Positions 14,792 through 22,502 of a stretch of DNA of 47,811 nucleotides are shown here, in pieces. The DNA is from Brucella tritici. Its GTDB lineage: Bacteria; Pseudomonadota; Alphaproteobacteria; Rhizobiales; Rhizobiaceae. Where the stretch lies: assembly GCF_902825325.1 (NCBI RefSeq), contig NZ_CADEAR010000018.1:1-47811 (forward strand). The letters are read 5' to 3'. The notes beneath the pieces are model-generated. The model searched no databases. It was not told where the DNA came from and saw only the letters and a program-made list of their open reading frames with translations. Positions within the stretch are counted from its first letter, which is position 1. Each line of letters opens with the position of its first letter. A program made the position numbers and the translations under genes.

Positions 14792-15679
14792 CTATCCGCA
14801 GTCGAGTTCACTCAATATCCATTCCCTGAATGCGCGGACCTTGGGCGTGTTGCGACGGGATTTGGGATAGACAAGCCAATAGGATCGCCCATCATCGCCA
14901 AGGATGTCGAAAGGCTGGATAAGCTGGCCGGTGGCAATCTCTATCTGATGGAAAGCTGGCGTAAGAATGCCCACGCCCTGCCCCGCGACCGTCGCTCGCC
15001 CTTCAATATGCTGCGCTCCGAGCCGGCTCTGCGTATTGCCCTGCAATTGCGGGTTTTCAATCCCCGCCGCCTTGAACCAGATTTTCCACCACGGGTCGCT
15101 CGCATCGATGATCTTGAGCCGCAGCAAATCGGCAGGTTCCTTCACTCCGCCGATGGTTGCGGCCAGAGCCGGGCTCAGCATGGGCGTGAAACTCGCCTTG
15201 ATGAGCTGATGCGCTTCCAACCCCTGCCATTTGCCGAAACCGCTCCTGATCGCAATGTCCACGTTGGTTGTCGCAAAATCGATCACGCTGTCGGACGTGT
15301 CGAGCCTGACCGCGAGCGACGGATGCCGCATCTGGAACGAGCCAAGCCTATGTGCCAGCCAGTTGGCGGCAAAAGTCGCGAGAACGCTGATCGTCAGTGT
15401 GCCCTCCGCATCTTCCCGCAGGCTGGCAAAGGCATTGCGCATCGTCTCGAAGGCTTCCGTGATCGCGGGCGCAAGACATTTGCCGAGTTCGGTCAGTTCC
15501 ACCTGTCGCGGCAAGCGCAGGAAAAGCGGCGCGCCGACGCGTTCCTCCAATATCTTGATCTGATAGCTGACCGCAGCCTGCGTCATGCCCAGTTCCTCCG
15601 CAGCGCGGGTGAAACTTGCGTGGCGGGCGGCGGATTCAAAAACACGAATGGCCGATAAAGGGGGAAGCGCTGTCGTCAT
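14792..15679 (-). CDS. LysR family regulator, GcvA-like
   Basis: The 295-residue regulator has a winged helix-turn-helix at the N-terminus (PPLSAIRVFESAARHASFTRAAEELGMTQAAVSYQI) and a GcvA/AmpR-type effector domain. The start at 15679 was chosen over 15703 because AAGGAGG lies between the two. That ribosome binding site sits in the loop of a perfect ATGCATAAG/CTTATGCAT inverted repeat (15681-15703). This suggests autoregulation at the DNA or RNA level. The DUF1127-like gene upstream is divergent and may be its target. Confidence 0.88.
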   Translation of the reverse strand: MTTALPPLSAIRVFESAARHASFTRAAEELGMTQAAVSYQIKILEERVGAPLFLRLPRQVELTELGKCLAPAITEAFETMRNAFASLREDAEGTLTISVLATFAANWLAHRLGSFQMRHPSLAVRLDTSDSVIDFATTNVDIAIRSGFGKWQGLEAHQLIKASFTPMLSPALAATIGGVKEPADLLRLKIIDASDPWWKIWFKAAGIENPQLQGNTQSRLGAQHIEGRATVAGQGVGILTPAFHQIEIATGQLIQPFDILGDDGRSYWLVYPKSRRNTPKVRAFREWILSELDCG

Positions 15680-15680
15680 G

Positions 15681-15703
15681 ATGCATAAGTCCTCCTTATG
15701 CAT
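15681..15703 (-). promoter_or_regulatory. palindrome over the LysR ribosome binding site
   Basis: Nine-base perfect arms ATGCATAAG and CTTATGCAT enclose GAGGA (minus strand), the core of the ribosome binding site for the start at 15679. It also has the T-N11-A character of a LysR box. Confidence 0.6.
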
Positions 15704-15809
15704 ACTAATCGAGGTTCAATTGGAAAACAAAGGTTATCAGGCGCATACCTATAGGCACAGTTTAACGAGCAGCTGCCTCCCACAGCCGCTTCATTCGATA
15801 GGTAAGGTC

Positions 15810-16034
15810 ATGAAAAACCTCGATTCTGCCTGCACAACCGCCACAGCACCCGCCATGAGCCATGCGACAAACAGTGGCTGGAGCGCGCTATTCTCCCGCC
15901 TGTTTTCGCGCAAACGCACTTATACCGTCATCACCGAACATTCGCCGGAATACCTCCTGCGCGATATCGGTATCAGTGACGGGCGCACGCAATATTATTC
16001 ACGCGACGGCCATAAGCTGCCCGAATGGCGGTGA
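15810..16034 (+). CDS. DUF1127-like small basic protein
   Basis: The 74-residue product has a variable N-terminus and an arginine-rich C-terminal half (SRLFSRKRTYTV, then LLRDIGISDGR) that matches the DUF1127 pattern. Small DUF1127 proteins in rhizobia and Brucella have been linked to RNA-related and metabolic adaptation. GGTAAGG lies before the ATG. It is divergent from the LysR gene and ends 5 bases before the convergent GntR gene. Confidence 0.8.
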   Translation: MKNLDSACTTATAPAMSHATNSGWSALFSRLFSRKRTYTVITEHSPEYLLRDIGISDGRTQYYSRDGHKLPEWR

Positions 16035-16039
16035 CCGTG

Positions 16040-16705
16040 TCACGCGCTGATGACGGCAAAGCCCCGCGCCTTGAGGCCGCGGCGGTCCTCGTGCAGATTG
16101 CTGACGAGGCGGCTTCGGCTGCCGTCCAGATGCGCGCTCATCAACGCCACCGCCCTATCGGCATTTCCATCGCGCACCGCGTCGAGAATGGCGCGATGTT
16201 CGGCCCATGCGCGGGCGAGCGCGGCCTCGTCGCGCACTTCCAGCCAGCGCGCCCGTGAGAGGCGCTGCATGGCATCGCGCACGCCACGGCTGAGAAACTC
16301 GTTACCGGACAGCCGCGCCAGCTCGATATGAAAATCCATGCCGATACGGTGCCATTCCTCGCGCGAGGTTTCGGCATCGCAGCTATCCAGCATCGCTAAA
16401 ATCAGCTCCACGCCGCTGCGATCTTCAAGCGCGCAGGTCAGCTTTAACGCGGCAATTTCCAGTGCTTCGCGATAGACGCCAATCTGCTCGATTTCGCCGA
16501 GATTGATCGGCGAAACGGTCCAACCGCGCCCTTCGCGGCAGATGAGCCCTTCCGCCTCCAGCCGCAAAAGTGCTGCCCGGATCGGCGTGCGTGAGGCTTC
16601 AAACTGCGCCTCGATCCAGCGCTCGGTCAAACGTTCGCCCGGCCCCAGTTCCAGACCGAGGATCATGTCGCGAAGTTGCGTTTCAACCTGCCTCATCTGT
16701 GACAT
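16040..16705 (-). CDS. GntR family regulator, FCD (FadR-like) type
   Basis: The 221-residue regulator has an N-terminal winged helix (LGPGERLTERWIEAQFEASRTPIRAALLRLEAEGLI) and an all-helical FCD effector domain. The FCD domain shows the usual metal/ligand pattern: DFHIEL near residue 119, then EHRAILDAV and MSAHL. The start at 16705 was chosen for the AGGAG upstream. A TTGGTAT half-site lies in its own leader, and a full TTTTGGTATCCCAAAA palindrome lies before the divergent MFS gene, so it probably controls both. Confidence 0.85.
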   Translation of the reverse strand: MSQMRQVETQLRDMILGLELGPGERLTERWIEAQFEASRTPIRAALLRLEAEGLICREGRGWTVSPINLGEIEQIGVYREALEIAALKLTCALEDRSGVELILAMLDSCDAETSREEWHRIGMDFHIELARLSGNEFLSRGVRDAMQRLSRARWLEVRDEAALARAWAEHRAILDAVRDGNADRAVALMSAHLDGSRSRLVSNLHEDRRGLKARGFAVISA

Positions 16706-16788
16706 TGGCGACCATTCTCCTCTTATACCAAGGCGCTGAGATGCTAACGCATCACGCATTGAAAATGCTCAATCACCGCACGGGCTTG

Positions 16789-16826
16789 ACCAAAACTCCA
16801 AGAGTGAAGGCTCTTCGAGTTTTGGT
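16789..16826. repeat. 38-bp near-perfect hairpin between GntR and MFS genes
   Basis: Outer arms ACCAAAACTC and GAGTTTTGGT (10 bp) and inner arms AAGAG and CTCTT (5 bp) are separated by a C/C mismatch and close on a six-base loop. It might be a second operator, since it shares the TTTTGGT word with the site at 16883, or an mRNA leader structure. Confidence 0.6.
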
Positions 16827-16882
16827 TTTCCACCCGCACTGCAATTGACAAGCCTGATCAACAGGCGCATTCATGCATACCG

Positions 16883-16898
16883 TTTTGGTATCCCAAAA
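16883..16898. promoter_or_regulatory. GntR/FCD-type palindromic operator
   Basis: TTTTGGTATCCCAAAA is a palindrome with perfect 6-bp arms and a TGGTAT core, as expected for FCD-type GntR proteins. A TTGACA at 16845-16850 may be the -35 box of the MFS promoter, which would place the operator over the transcription start. Confidence 0.65.
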
Positions 16899-16927
16899 TG
16901 GAATACATTGCAATCGCGAGACATGAC

Positions 16928-18193
16928 ATGAGCACCGCCCAAGCCGCTGCAAGCGACGAAACCGTCGCCACAGCCCGCCAGGAAAATGTGGCCACTGAGG
17001 AAAACCACGAACGCTACTGGAAGCAGAACCTGCTGATCTGCCTCATCGGCTCGTTCACGACACTCATTGCCATGTCGCTGCTCCTCCCCTTCCTGCCGCT
17101 CTATGTGGAACAATTGGGTGTCACCGATCATGCGGCAATCGTGCAATGGTCGGGCGTCGCCTACGGCGCGACCTTTTTGGCCGCAGCCTTCGTCGCACCG
17201 CTGTGGGGCAGGCTTGGCGACCGATACGGGCGCAAGCTGATGCTGATCCGCGCGAGTCTCGGCATGGCCATCGCCATGTCGCTGATCGGCATGGTCACGA
17301 GCGTCTGGCAACTGGTGGCACTGCGCCTGTTCGTGGGCATTGCGGGCGGCTATTCGTCCGGCTCGATGATCCTCGTCGCCACTCAGACGCCAAAGGAAAA
17401 GACCGGCTGGGCGCTGGGAGCGCTCTCGGCTGGCATCATGGCAGGCAATCTGGCCGGCCCCTTGCTCGGCGGCGCACTGCCGCCACTGATCGGCATTCGC
17501 GCAACCTTCTGGCTGGCGGGCGGCGTGATCTTTCTCACCTTTCTGGCCACCACATTCCTGATCCGCGAAGAGCGCAAGCCACCGAAGCCGACCAAGGAGC
17601 AGAAGGCGGAATCCATCTGGGCCGCCATCCCTGACAGGAAACCGGTCATCGCCATGCTGGTGACGGGCATGCTGCTGCTTTTCGCCAATATGTCGATCGA
17701 GCCGATCATCACCGTCTATGTGATCCAGCTCATGGACGACCAGACGAAAGTGACACTCATCTCCGGTGTGGTGATGGCTGCTGCCGCGCTCGGCAGCATC
17801 ATGTCGTCATCGCGGCTCGGCCGCCTTGCCGACCGCATCGGCCATACGCGCGTCATCATCGGGGCACTGTCAGTCTCCGCGCTGCTTCTGATCCCGCAGG
17901 CTTTCGTGACGGAAGCCTGGCAACTGATTGGCCTGCGTTTTCTGATGGGGCTGGCGCTGGGCGGATTGCTGCCCTGCATCACCAGCGTCATCCGGCACAA
18001 CGTGCCCGACCGCGTGGCGGGCGGCATTCTCGGCTATTCCGTCTCGGCTCAATATGTGGGCCAAGTTGCAGGTCCCGTTGCTGGCGGTTTCGTCGGCGGT
18101 CACTTCGGCATGCGGTCCGTATTCCTCGGTACATGCCTGATCATGGCTCTCGGCGCATTTTATAACTGGACCGTCCTGCGCAAGAACCCGTAG
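16928..18193 (+). CDS. MFS multidrug-type efflux transporter
   Basis: This 421-residue inner-membrane proton antiporter has twelve predicted membrane segments. The loop-2 motif GRLGDRYGRKLMLIRA and the motif-C-like GAL.AGIMAGNLAGPLLGG in TM5 are typical of drug:H+ exporters of the TetA/MdtG kind. A second GRLADRIGHTR motif marks the C-terminal half. The start at 16928 was chosen; an in-frame ATG at 16898 would overlap the operator. It is divergent from the GntR gene, whose product probably represses it. The substrate is unknown. Confidence 0.85.
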   Translation: MSTAQAAASDETVATARQENVATEENHERYWKQNLLICLIGSFTTLIAMSLLLPFLPLYVEQLGVTDHAAIVQWSGVAYGATFLAAAFVAPLWGRLGDRYGRKLMLIRASLGMAIAMSLIGMVTSVWQLVALRLFVGIAGGYSSGSMILVATQTPKEKTGWALGALSAGIMAGNLAGPLLGGALPPLIGIRATFWLAGGVIFLTFLATTFLIREERKPPKPTKEQKAESIWAAIPDRKPVIAMLVTGMLLLFANMSIEPIITVYVIQLMDDQTKVTLISGVVMAAAALGSIMSSSRLGRLADRIGHTRVIIGALSVSALLLIPQAFVTEAWQLIGLRFLMGLALGGLLPCITSVIRHNVPDRVAGGILGYSVSAQYVGQVAGPVAGGFVGGHFGMRSVFLGTCLIMALGAFYNWTVLRKNP

Positions 18194-18236
18194 TTTCCGT
18201 CATCCCCCGAATCCCAAAACCCACGGCAGAACCAGG

Positions 18237-18887
18237 ATGACAGCACATATCTTCGCGCCTTTCGCAACGCTTGCCGAAAGCCTTCTGCCCCATGCGCTCG
18301 AACATGGCGAGGACGGGTCGCACGACCTGTCCCACCTTGCCCGCGTCTGGAAAAATGCTGCTGCGATCCAGCGCCAGGAAGGCGGCGATGCCGAAGTTCT
18401 TTGCGCCGCGGCCCTGCTGCACGACTGCGTGAGCGTGGAGAAGAATTCGCCTGACAGAAACCGCGCTTCGCGACTGGCGGCGGAAAAGGCAATAACCTTG
18501 CTGCAGAACCTCGGCTGGAATGACGCTCGCATCGGCCTCGTCGCCCATGCCATCGAGGCACACAGTTTTTCGGCCAATATCGAGCCCGTCACGACAGAAG
18601 CGAAGATTCTGCAGGATGCCGACCGGCTAGATGCCATCGGCGTCATTGGTGCTGCGCGGTGTTTCTACATTGCAGGCCGCATGGGCAGCGCGCTTTACGA
18701 CTGGCGCGACCCGCACGCCGAAAACCGCCCGCTGGATGACAAGCGCTTTGCGCTCGATCATTTCCGCACGAAACTGTTTGGCCTCGCCTCCGGCTTCAAG
18801 ACGGAAACCGGAAAGCTGATGGCCGCTGAACGACACAGTCGGCTGGAAGCCATTTTTGACGACTTCCTTGCCGAATCCGACAGCTAG
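18237..18887 (+). CDS. HD-domain phosphohydrolase (YedJ-like)
   Basis: This 216-residue cytosolic protein has the HD superfamily metal residues in HDLSHLARVW (about 29-38), LLHDCV (about 61-66) and the later QDADRLDAIG. HD proteins of this size hydrolyse phosphate esters, often of nucleotides. The substrate cannot be named. It follows the MFS gene by 43 bases and converges on the SDR gene; both stop codons share the palindrome CTAG (18884-18887). Confidence 0.85.
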   Translation: MTAHIFAPFATLAESLLPHALEHGEDGSHDLSHLARVWKNAAAIQRQEGGDAEVLCAAALLHDCVSVEKNSPDRNRASRLAAEKAITLLQNLGWNDARIGLVAHAIEAHSFSANIEPVTTEAKILQDADRLDAIGVIGAARCFYIAGRMGSALYDWRDPHAENRPLDDKRFALDHFRTKLFGLASGFKTETGKLMAAERHSRLEAIFDDFLAESDS

Positions 18888-19633
18888 ATTGAATAGCCGC
18901 CGTCGATATTGAGCGCCGTCCCCGTCACCATGGAGGCGGCATCCGAGGCCAGCCAGAGCGCGGCTTCGGCCACATCCTCCGGCGTCGAAAACCGGCCGAG
19001 CGGAATGGTCCGTTTCAGCGCCGTGCGAGCCTCCGGCGTATCCTCCTCCAAAAACAGTTTCAGCCCCTCGCCGTCGCTTTCCGCCGGGCAGATGCAGTTC
19101 ACACGGATATTCTTGTCTGCCAGTTCCAGCGCCATCGCCTTGGTCGCGCTGATGATCCAGCCCTTGGACGCGCTGTACCAGACGAGGCCCTTGCGCGGAC
19201 GCAGCGCGGTTGCCGAAGCCGTATTGATGATGACGCCGCCGCCCTGATGCTCCATGATCGGCACAACGATCTGCGTCGAATAATAAAGCGCTTTCATATT
19301 CACGGACGAGATCAGGTCGAAACTGTCCTCCGTCACTTCCGTCAGCGGCATGTTGCGATGCGTGAAACCGGCATTGTTGACCATGATGTCAATGCGGCCG
19401 AACGCTTCGAAGGCCGTGCGCGCCACTCGCTCCATATCATCCTTGCGAGAAACATCCGCCTGCACGGAAAGGGCGTTCTTGCCAATATCGGCAAGTTCAT
19501 CCTCGACACGTTTTACGTTCACATCAGCGAGAATGACCTTTGCACCTTCGGCTGCAAATCGGCGCGCCATGCCTGAACCGAAGCCCGAACCGGCACCGGT
19601 AATGATTGCGACCTTATCCTGCAGCCTCTTCAT
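18884..19633 (-). CDS. short-chain dehydrogenase/reductase
   Basis: The 249-residue classical SDR has the cofactor motif TGAGSGFG (12-19), NNAG (86-89) and the catalytic residues Ser140, Tyr153 and Lys157 (YSASK). It is probably an NAD(H)- or NADP(H)-dependent alcohol/ketone oxidoreductase of the 3-ketoacyl-reductase type. The start at 19633 has a strong AAGGAGA ribosome binding site. The substrate is not predictable, and no pathway partner is adjacent. Confidence 0.88.
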   Translation of the reverse strand: MKRLQDKVAIITGAGSGFGSGMARRFAAEGAKVILADVNVKRVEDELADIGKNALSVQADVSRKDDMERVARTAFEAFGRIDIMVNNAGFTHRNMPLTEVTEDSFDLISSVNMKALYYSTQIVVPIMEHQGGGVIINTASATALRPRKGLVWYSASKGWIISATKAMALELADKNIRVNCICPAESDGEGLKLFLEEDTPEARTALKRTIPLGRFSTPEDVAEAALWLASDAASMVTGTALNIDGGYSI

Positions 19634-19885
19634 GTCATTCTCCTTTTGAGCATTTCCCGTAAAGTGCAATCACTTGTATCCAGATTATTGGTTTCAATAT
19701 GGCGTAAAGAGCCTGAACCAAAATGAACATGTCATGTATGCACAACCCGTTAATCCGTCAATTATGGCAGGGCGCCTTCAATTTCGTGCGATTGCGGCAT
19801 TGCGACTGTTGAATTTAAATCGATTAGATAATAGACAAGGGCAGCTTGAAAATCGCATGCTGCCCGCAGGCAGACTGATTTGCGC

Positions 19886-19961
19886 TAGTGGATTGAATTT
19901 GACGTTTGCACTCCGCCTGAATGAGATGCTGATTCAAACGTCAAATTCGAAAAATCCACTA
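19886..19961. repeat. inverted-repeat element 1 upstream of zwf
   Basis: The left arm begins TAGTGGATTGAATTTGACGT and ends at 19908. The right arm (19935-19961) is its reverse complement apart from a four-base GAAA insertion. The TAGTGG/CCACTA ends are shared with the next element. Confidence 0.75.
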
Positions 19962-19975
19962 AATACATAAAGTCA

Positions 19976-20051
19976 CTAGTGGTCTTTGCAATTCCGACAT
20001 TTGCTCGGCGCCTGTATCAGAGGAATGCAATTGTCGGAATCAGACCACTAG
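19976..20051. repeat. inverted-repeat element 2 upstream of zwf
   Basis: CTAGTGGTCT and AGACCACTAG form the outer 10-bp arms, and ATTCCGACA/TGTCGGAAT form a second 9-bp block, offset by a short insertion. The CTAGTGG ends match element 1, so these are two members of one small palindromic family. Confidence 0.75.
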
Positions 20052-20069
20052 AAGAGAAGAGAGCGATAG

Positions 20070-21545
20070 ATGACCAGCCAGACAATTCCGGTAGAGCCTT
20101 TCGACTGCATCGTGTTCGGTGGTTCCGGCGATCTTGCCGAACGCAAGCTCATCCCGGCACTGTATCAGCGCCAGCGCGCAGGCCAGCTCACCGACCCGAC
20201 GCGCATCATCGGCGCATCGCGCAGCGCCATGACCGATGACGAATATCGGCAGTTCGCCCGCAATGCCATCCATGAGCATGTGAAGGCCGAAGAAGTCGAC
20301 GAGAAGGAAGTCGAAAAATTTCTCGCCCGCCTCAGCTATGTGGCTGTCGATGCCAAGTCGGAAGAGGGCTGGGATGCGCTCAAGACCTTGATTGGCAAGA
20401 AGCCGGAAAAGATTCGCGCCTTCTATCTCGCCGTCAGCCCGACGCTCTTCGGCGATATCGCCACGCGCCTGAAGGCGCACAGCCTGATTACCCGTGATAC
20501 GCGCATCATCGTGGAAAAGCCGATCGGTCGCGATCTGGAATCCGCTATGGCGCTCAATGATACGCTGGGCAGCGTTTTCCGCGAAGACCAGATCTTCCGC
20601 ATCGACCACTATCTCGGCAAGGAAACCGTGCAGAACCTGATGGCGCTGCGCTTTGCCAATGCGCTCTATGAGCCGCTGTGGAACTCCGCCCATATCGACC
20701 ATGTGCAGATCACCGTTGCCGAAGCCGTTGGCCTGGAAGGCCGCGCTGGCTACTACGACAAGGCAGGCGCGTTACGCGACATGGTGCAGAACCACATTCT
20801 CCAGCTTCTCTGCCTCGTTGCGATGGAGCCCCCTTCATCGATTGAAGCCGATGCCGTCCATGATGAAAAGGTCAAGGTTCTGCGCTCGTTGAAGCCGATT
20901 ACCAACCTTAACGTCGAAGATATGACGGTGGGCGGACAGTATCGCGCCGGTGCTTCGGCAGGCGGTCCGGTGCGCGGCTATCTGGAAGATCTGGAAAGCG
21001 AGACCAGCAATACCGAAACCTTTGTGGCGCTGAAGGCTGAAATTGCCAACTGGCGCTGGGCTGGCGTGCCTTTCTATCTGCGCACCGGCAAGCGGCTTGC
21101 CACGCGCGTTTCGGAAATCGTCGTTACCTTCAAGCCGATCCCGCATTCCATCTTCGGTGAAAGCGCTGGCAAGGTGATGGCCAACCAGCTCGTCATTCGT
21201 CTCCAGCCGGATGAAGGCGTGAAGCAGTGGCTGATGATCAAGGATCCGGGTCCTGGCGGCATGCGCCTGCGCCACGTGCCGCTGGATATGAGCTTTGCCC
21301 AGTCTTTCAGCGAACGCAATCCGGATGCCTATGAACGTCTCATCATGGATGTCGTTCGCGGCAACCAGACCCTCTTCATGCGCCGCGACGAAGTCGAAGC
21401 GGCATGGCGCTGGGTCGATCCGATCCTTCAGGGATGGGAATTGAACAGCCAGCCTGTACAGGGCTACACAGCAGGAACATGGGGCCCATCGTCCTCCATC
21501 GCGCTTATCGAGCGTGACGGGCGTACATGGCACGAAAGCCTCTAG
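20070..21545 (+). CDS. zwf: glucose-6-phosphate 1-dehydrogenase
   Basis: This 491-residue cytosolic enzyme oxidises glucose-6-phosphate to 6-phosphogluconolactone with NADP+ (or NAD+). It shows the cofactor motif FGGSGDLAERKL (about 16-27), the substrate/catalytic block RIDHYLGKE near residue 180 and the EKPIGRD block. Length is normal. It heads the Entner-Doudoroff cluster with pgl and edd. Its stop codon TAG is the first triplet of a RIME repeat (TAGAGCGCATCCCG). Confidence 0.95.
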   Translation: MTSQTIPVEPFDCIVFGGSGDLAERKLIPALYQRQRAGQLTDPTRIIGASRSAMTDDEYRQFARNAIHEHVKAEEVDEKEVEKFLARLSYVAVDAKSEEGWDALKTLIGKKPEKIRAFYLAVSPTLFGDIATRLKAHSLITRDTRIIVEKPIGRDLESAMALNDTLGSVFREDQIFRIDHYLGKETVQNLMALRFANALYEPLWNSAHIDHVQITVAEAVGLEGRAGYYDKAGALRDMVQNHILQLLCLVAMEPPSSIEADAVHDEKVKVLRSLKPITNLNVEDMTVGGQYRAGASAGGPVRGYLEDLESETSNTETFVALKAEIANWRWAGVPFYLRTGKRLATRVSEIVVTFKPIPHSIFGESAGKVMANQLVIRLQPDEGVKQWLMIKDPGPGGMRLRHVPLDMSFAQSFSERNPDAYERLIMDVVRGNQTLFMRRDEVEAAWRWVDPILQGWELNSQPVQGYTAGTWGPSSSIALIERDGRTWHESL

Positions 21546-21645
21546 AGCGCATCCCGAAAAGTGTGAAACGGTTTTCGGAAAAGATGCGTGTCAAAACAAA
21601 GAGATAGAGCGCCGATCTGATCCAATCAGATCGAAACGCGCTCTA
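21543..21645. repeat. RIME repeat (TAGAGCGCATCCCG family), between zwf and pgl
   Basis: The element starts with the zwf stop codon and ends GCGCTCTA. Internal palindromes include GATCTGATcCAATCAGATC and CCGAAAA...TTTTCGG. It joins directly to a second RIME subtype. Confidence 0.9.
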
Positions 21646-21744
21646 AGCATTTCCAGCAAAAGTGCGCAGCGGTTTTGCGTAGGATAATGCGAAAAACAAA
21701 GAGATAGAGCGGCTTCACGATTTTATCCGATTGGAACCGCTCTA
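21646..21744. repeat. RIME repeat (AGCATTTCCAGC family), between zwf and pgl
   Basis: The sequence begins AGCATTTCCAGCAAAAGTGC and ends GGAACCGCTCTA, the same subtype as 29584-29688. It ends 25 bases before the pgl start, so the zwf-pgl transcript would carry two consecutive structured elements. Confidence 0.9.
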
Positions 21745-21768
21745 GTTTCTGCTTTGGAAAGGAATGGA

Positions 21769-22467
21769 ATGAACATCGAACGTCACGACTTCACCAGCGG
21801 AACGGAACTGGCGCAATCGCTTTCTGAGGCAATTGCAATCAAGCTGGCAGCCGCAATCGCTGAGCGGGGGCAGGCCACACTGGCCGTCTCCGGCGGCACC
21901 ACGCCGTTGAGACTGTTCGAGGTGCTATCACGCAAGATGATCGACTGGAACCTCGTCACGATCACCCTCGTTGACGAGCGTTTCGTACCCGTCGAAAGCG
22001 ACCGTTCCAACGAAAAGCTGGTGCGTGAGCATCTTTTGCGCGATCATGCGGGCGTGGCCAGGTTCGTCGGCCTGTACAATCCGGCGGCGACGGTCGAAAC
22101 GGCGGCGCTTGCTGCCGCCAGCCGCATCGATGCATTGCGTCGTCCTTTCGACGTGGTGGTGCTTGGCATGGGCAATGACGGTCATACTGCCTCCTTCTTT
22201 CCTGGTGCCGACCGGCTGGATCAGGCGATCAACCCGGAAACAAGGGCGCTTGTGCTGCCTATCCATGCCGAGGGCGCTGGCGAAAAACGCCTGACCCTGA
22301 CCCTTCCCATTATTGCCGAGGCCGACATGCTGGTTCTGCATATCGAAGGCGCTGCCAAGCAGGCAACGCTGGAAAAGGCGCTTTCCGGCGATGACGAGAA
22401 TGAAATGCCCGTGCGGGCTGTCTTCCACCATGCGCGCACACCGATCCAGCTCTACTGGACAAGTTAA
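21769..22467 (+). CDS. pgl: 6-phosphogluconolactonase
   Basis: This 232-residue enzyme of the glucosamine-6-phosphate isomerase fold hydrolyses 6-phosphogluconolactone to 6-phosphogluconate. It contains [22 protein letters not shown] and the active-site block [23 protein letters not shown] precedes the ATG at 21769; the TTG five codons earlier lies inside that ribosome binding site and is unlikely. It sits between zwf and edd. Confidence 0.93.
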   Translation: MNIERHDFTSGTELAQSLSEAIAIKLAAAIAERGQATLAVSGGTTPLRLFEVLSRKMIDWNLVTITLVDERFVPVESDRSNEKLVREHLLRDHAGVARFVGLYNPAATVETAALAAASRIDALRRPFDVVVLGMGNDGHTASFFPGADRLDQAINPETRALVLPIHAEGAGEKRLTLTLPIIAEADMLVLHIEGAAKQATLEKALSGDDENEMPVRAVFHHARTPIQLYWTS

Positions 22468-22502
22468 ATTCGATTCAAGCCAGATTGGCACAGGTGATAC
22501 CC

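Larger units (their letters stand above)
19634..20069. other. 436-bp intergenic region upstream of zwf
   Basis: No convincing gene is present. The left part is A+T-rich; the right part holds two large imperfect palindromes (19886-19961 and 19976-20051). The zwf promoter must lie in or between these structures. Confidence 0.5.
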
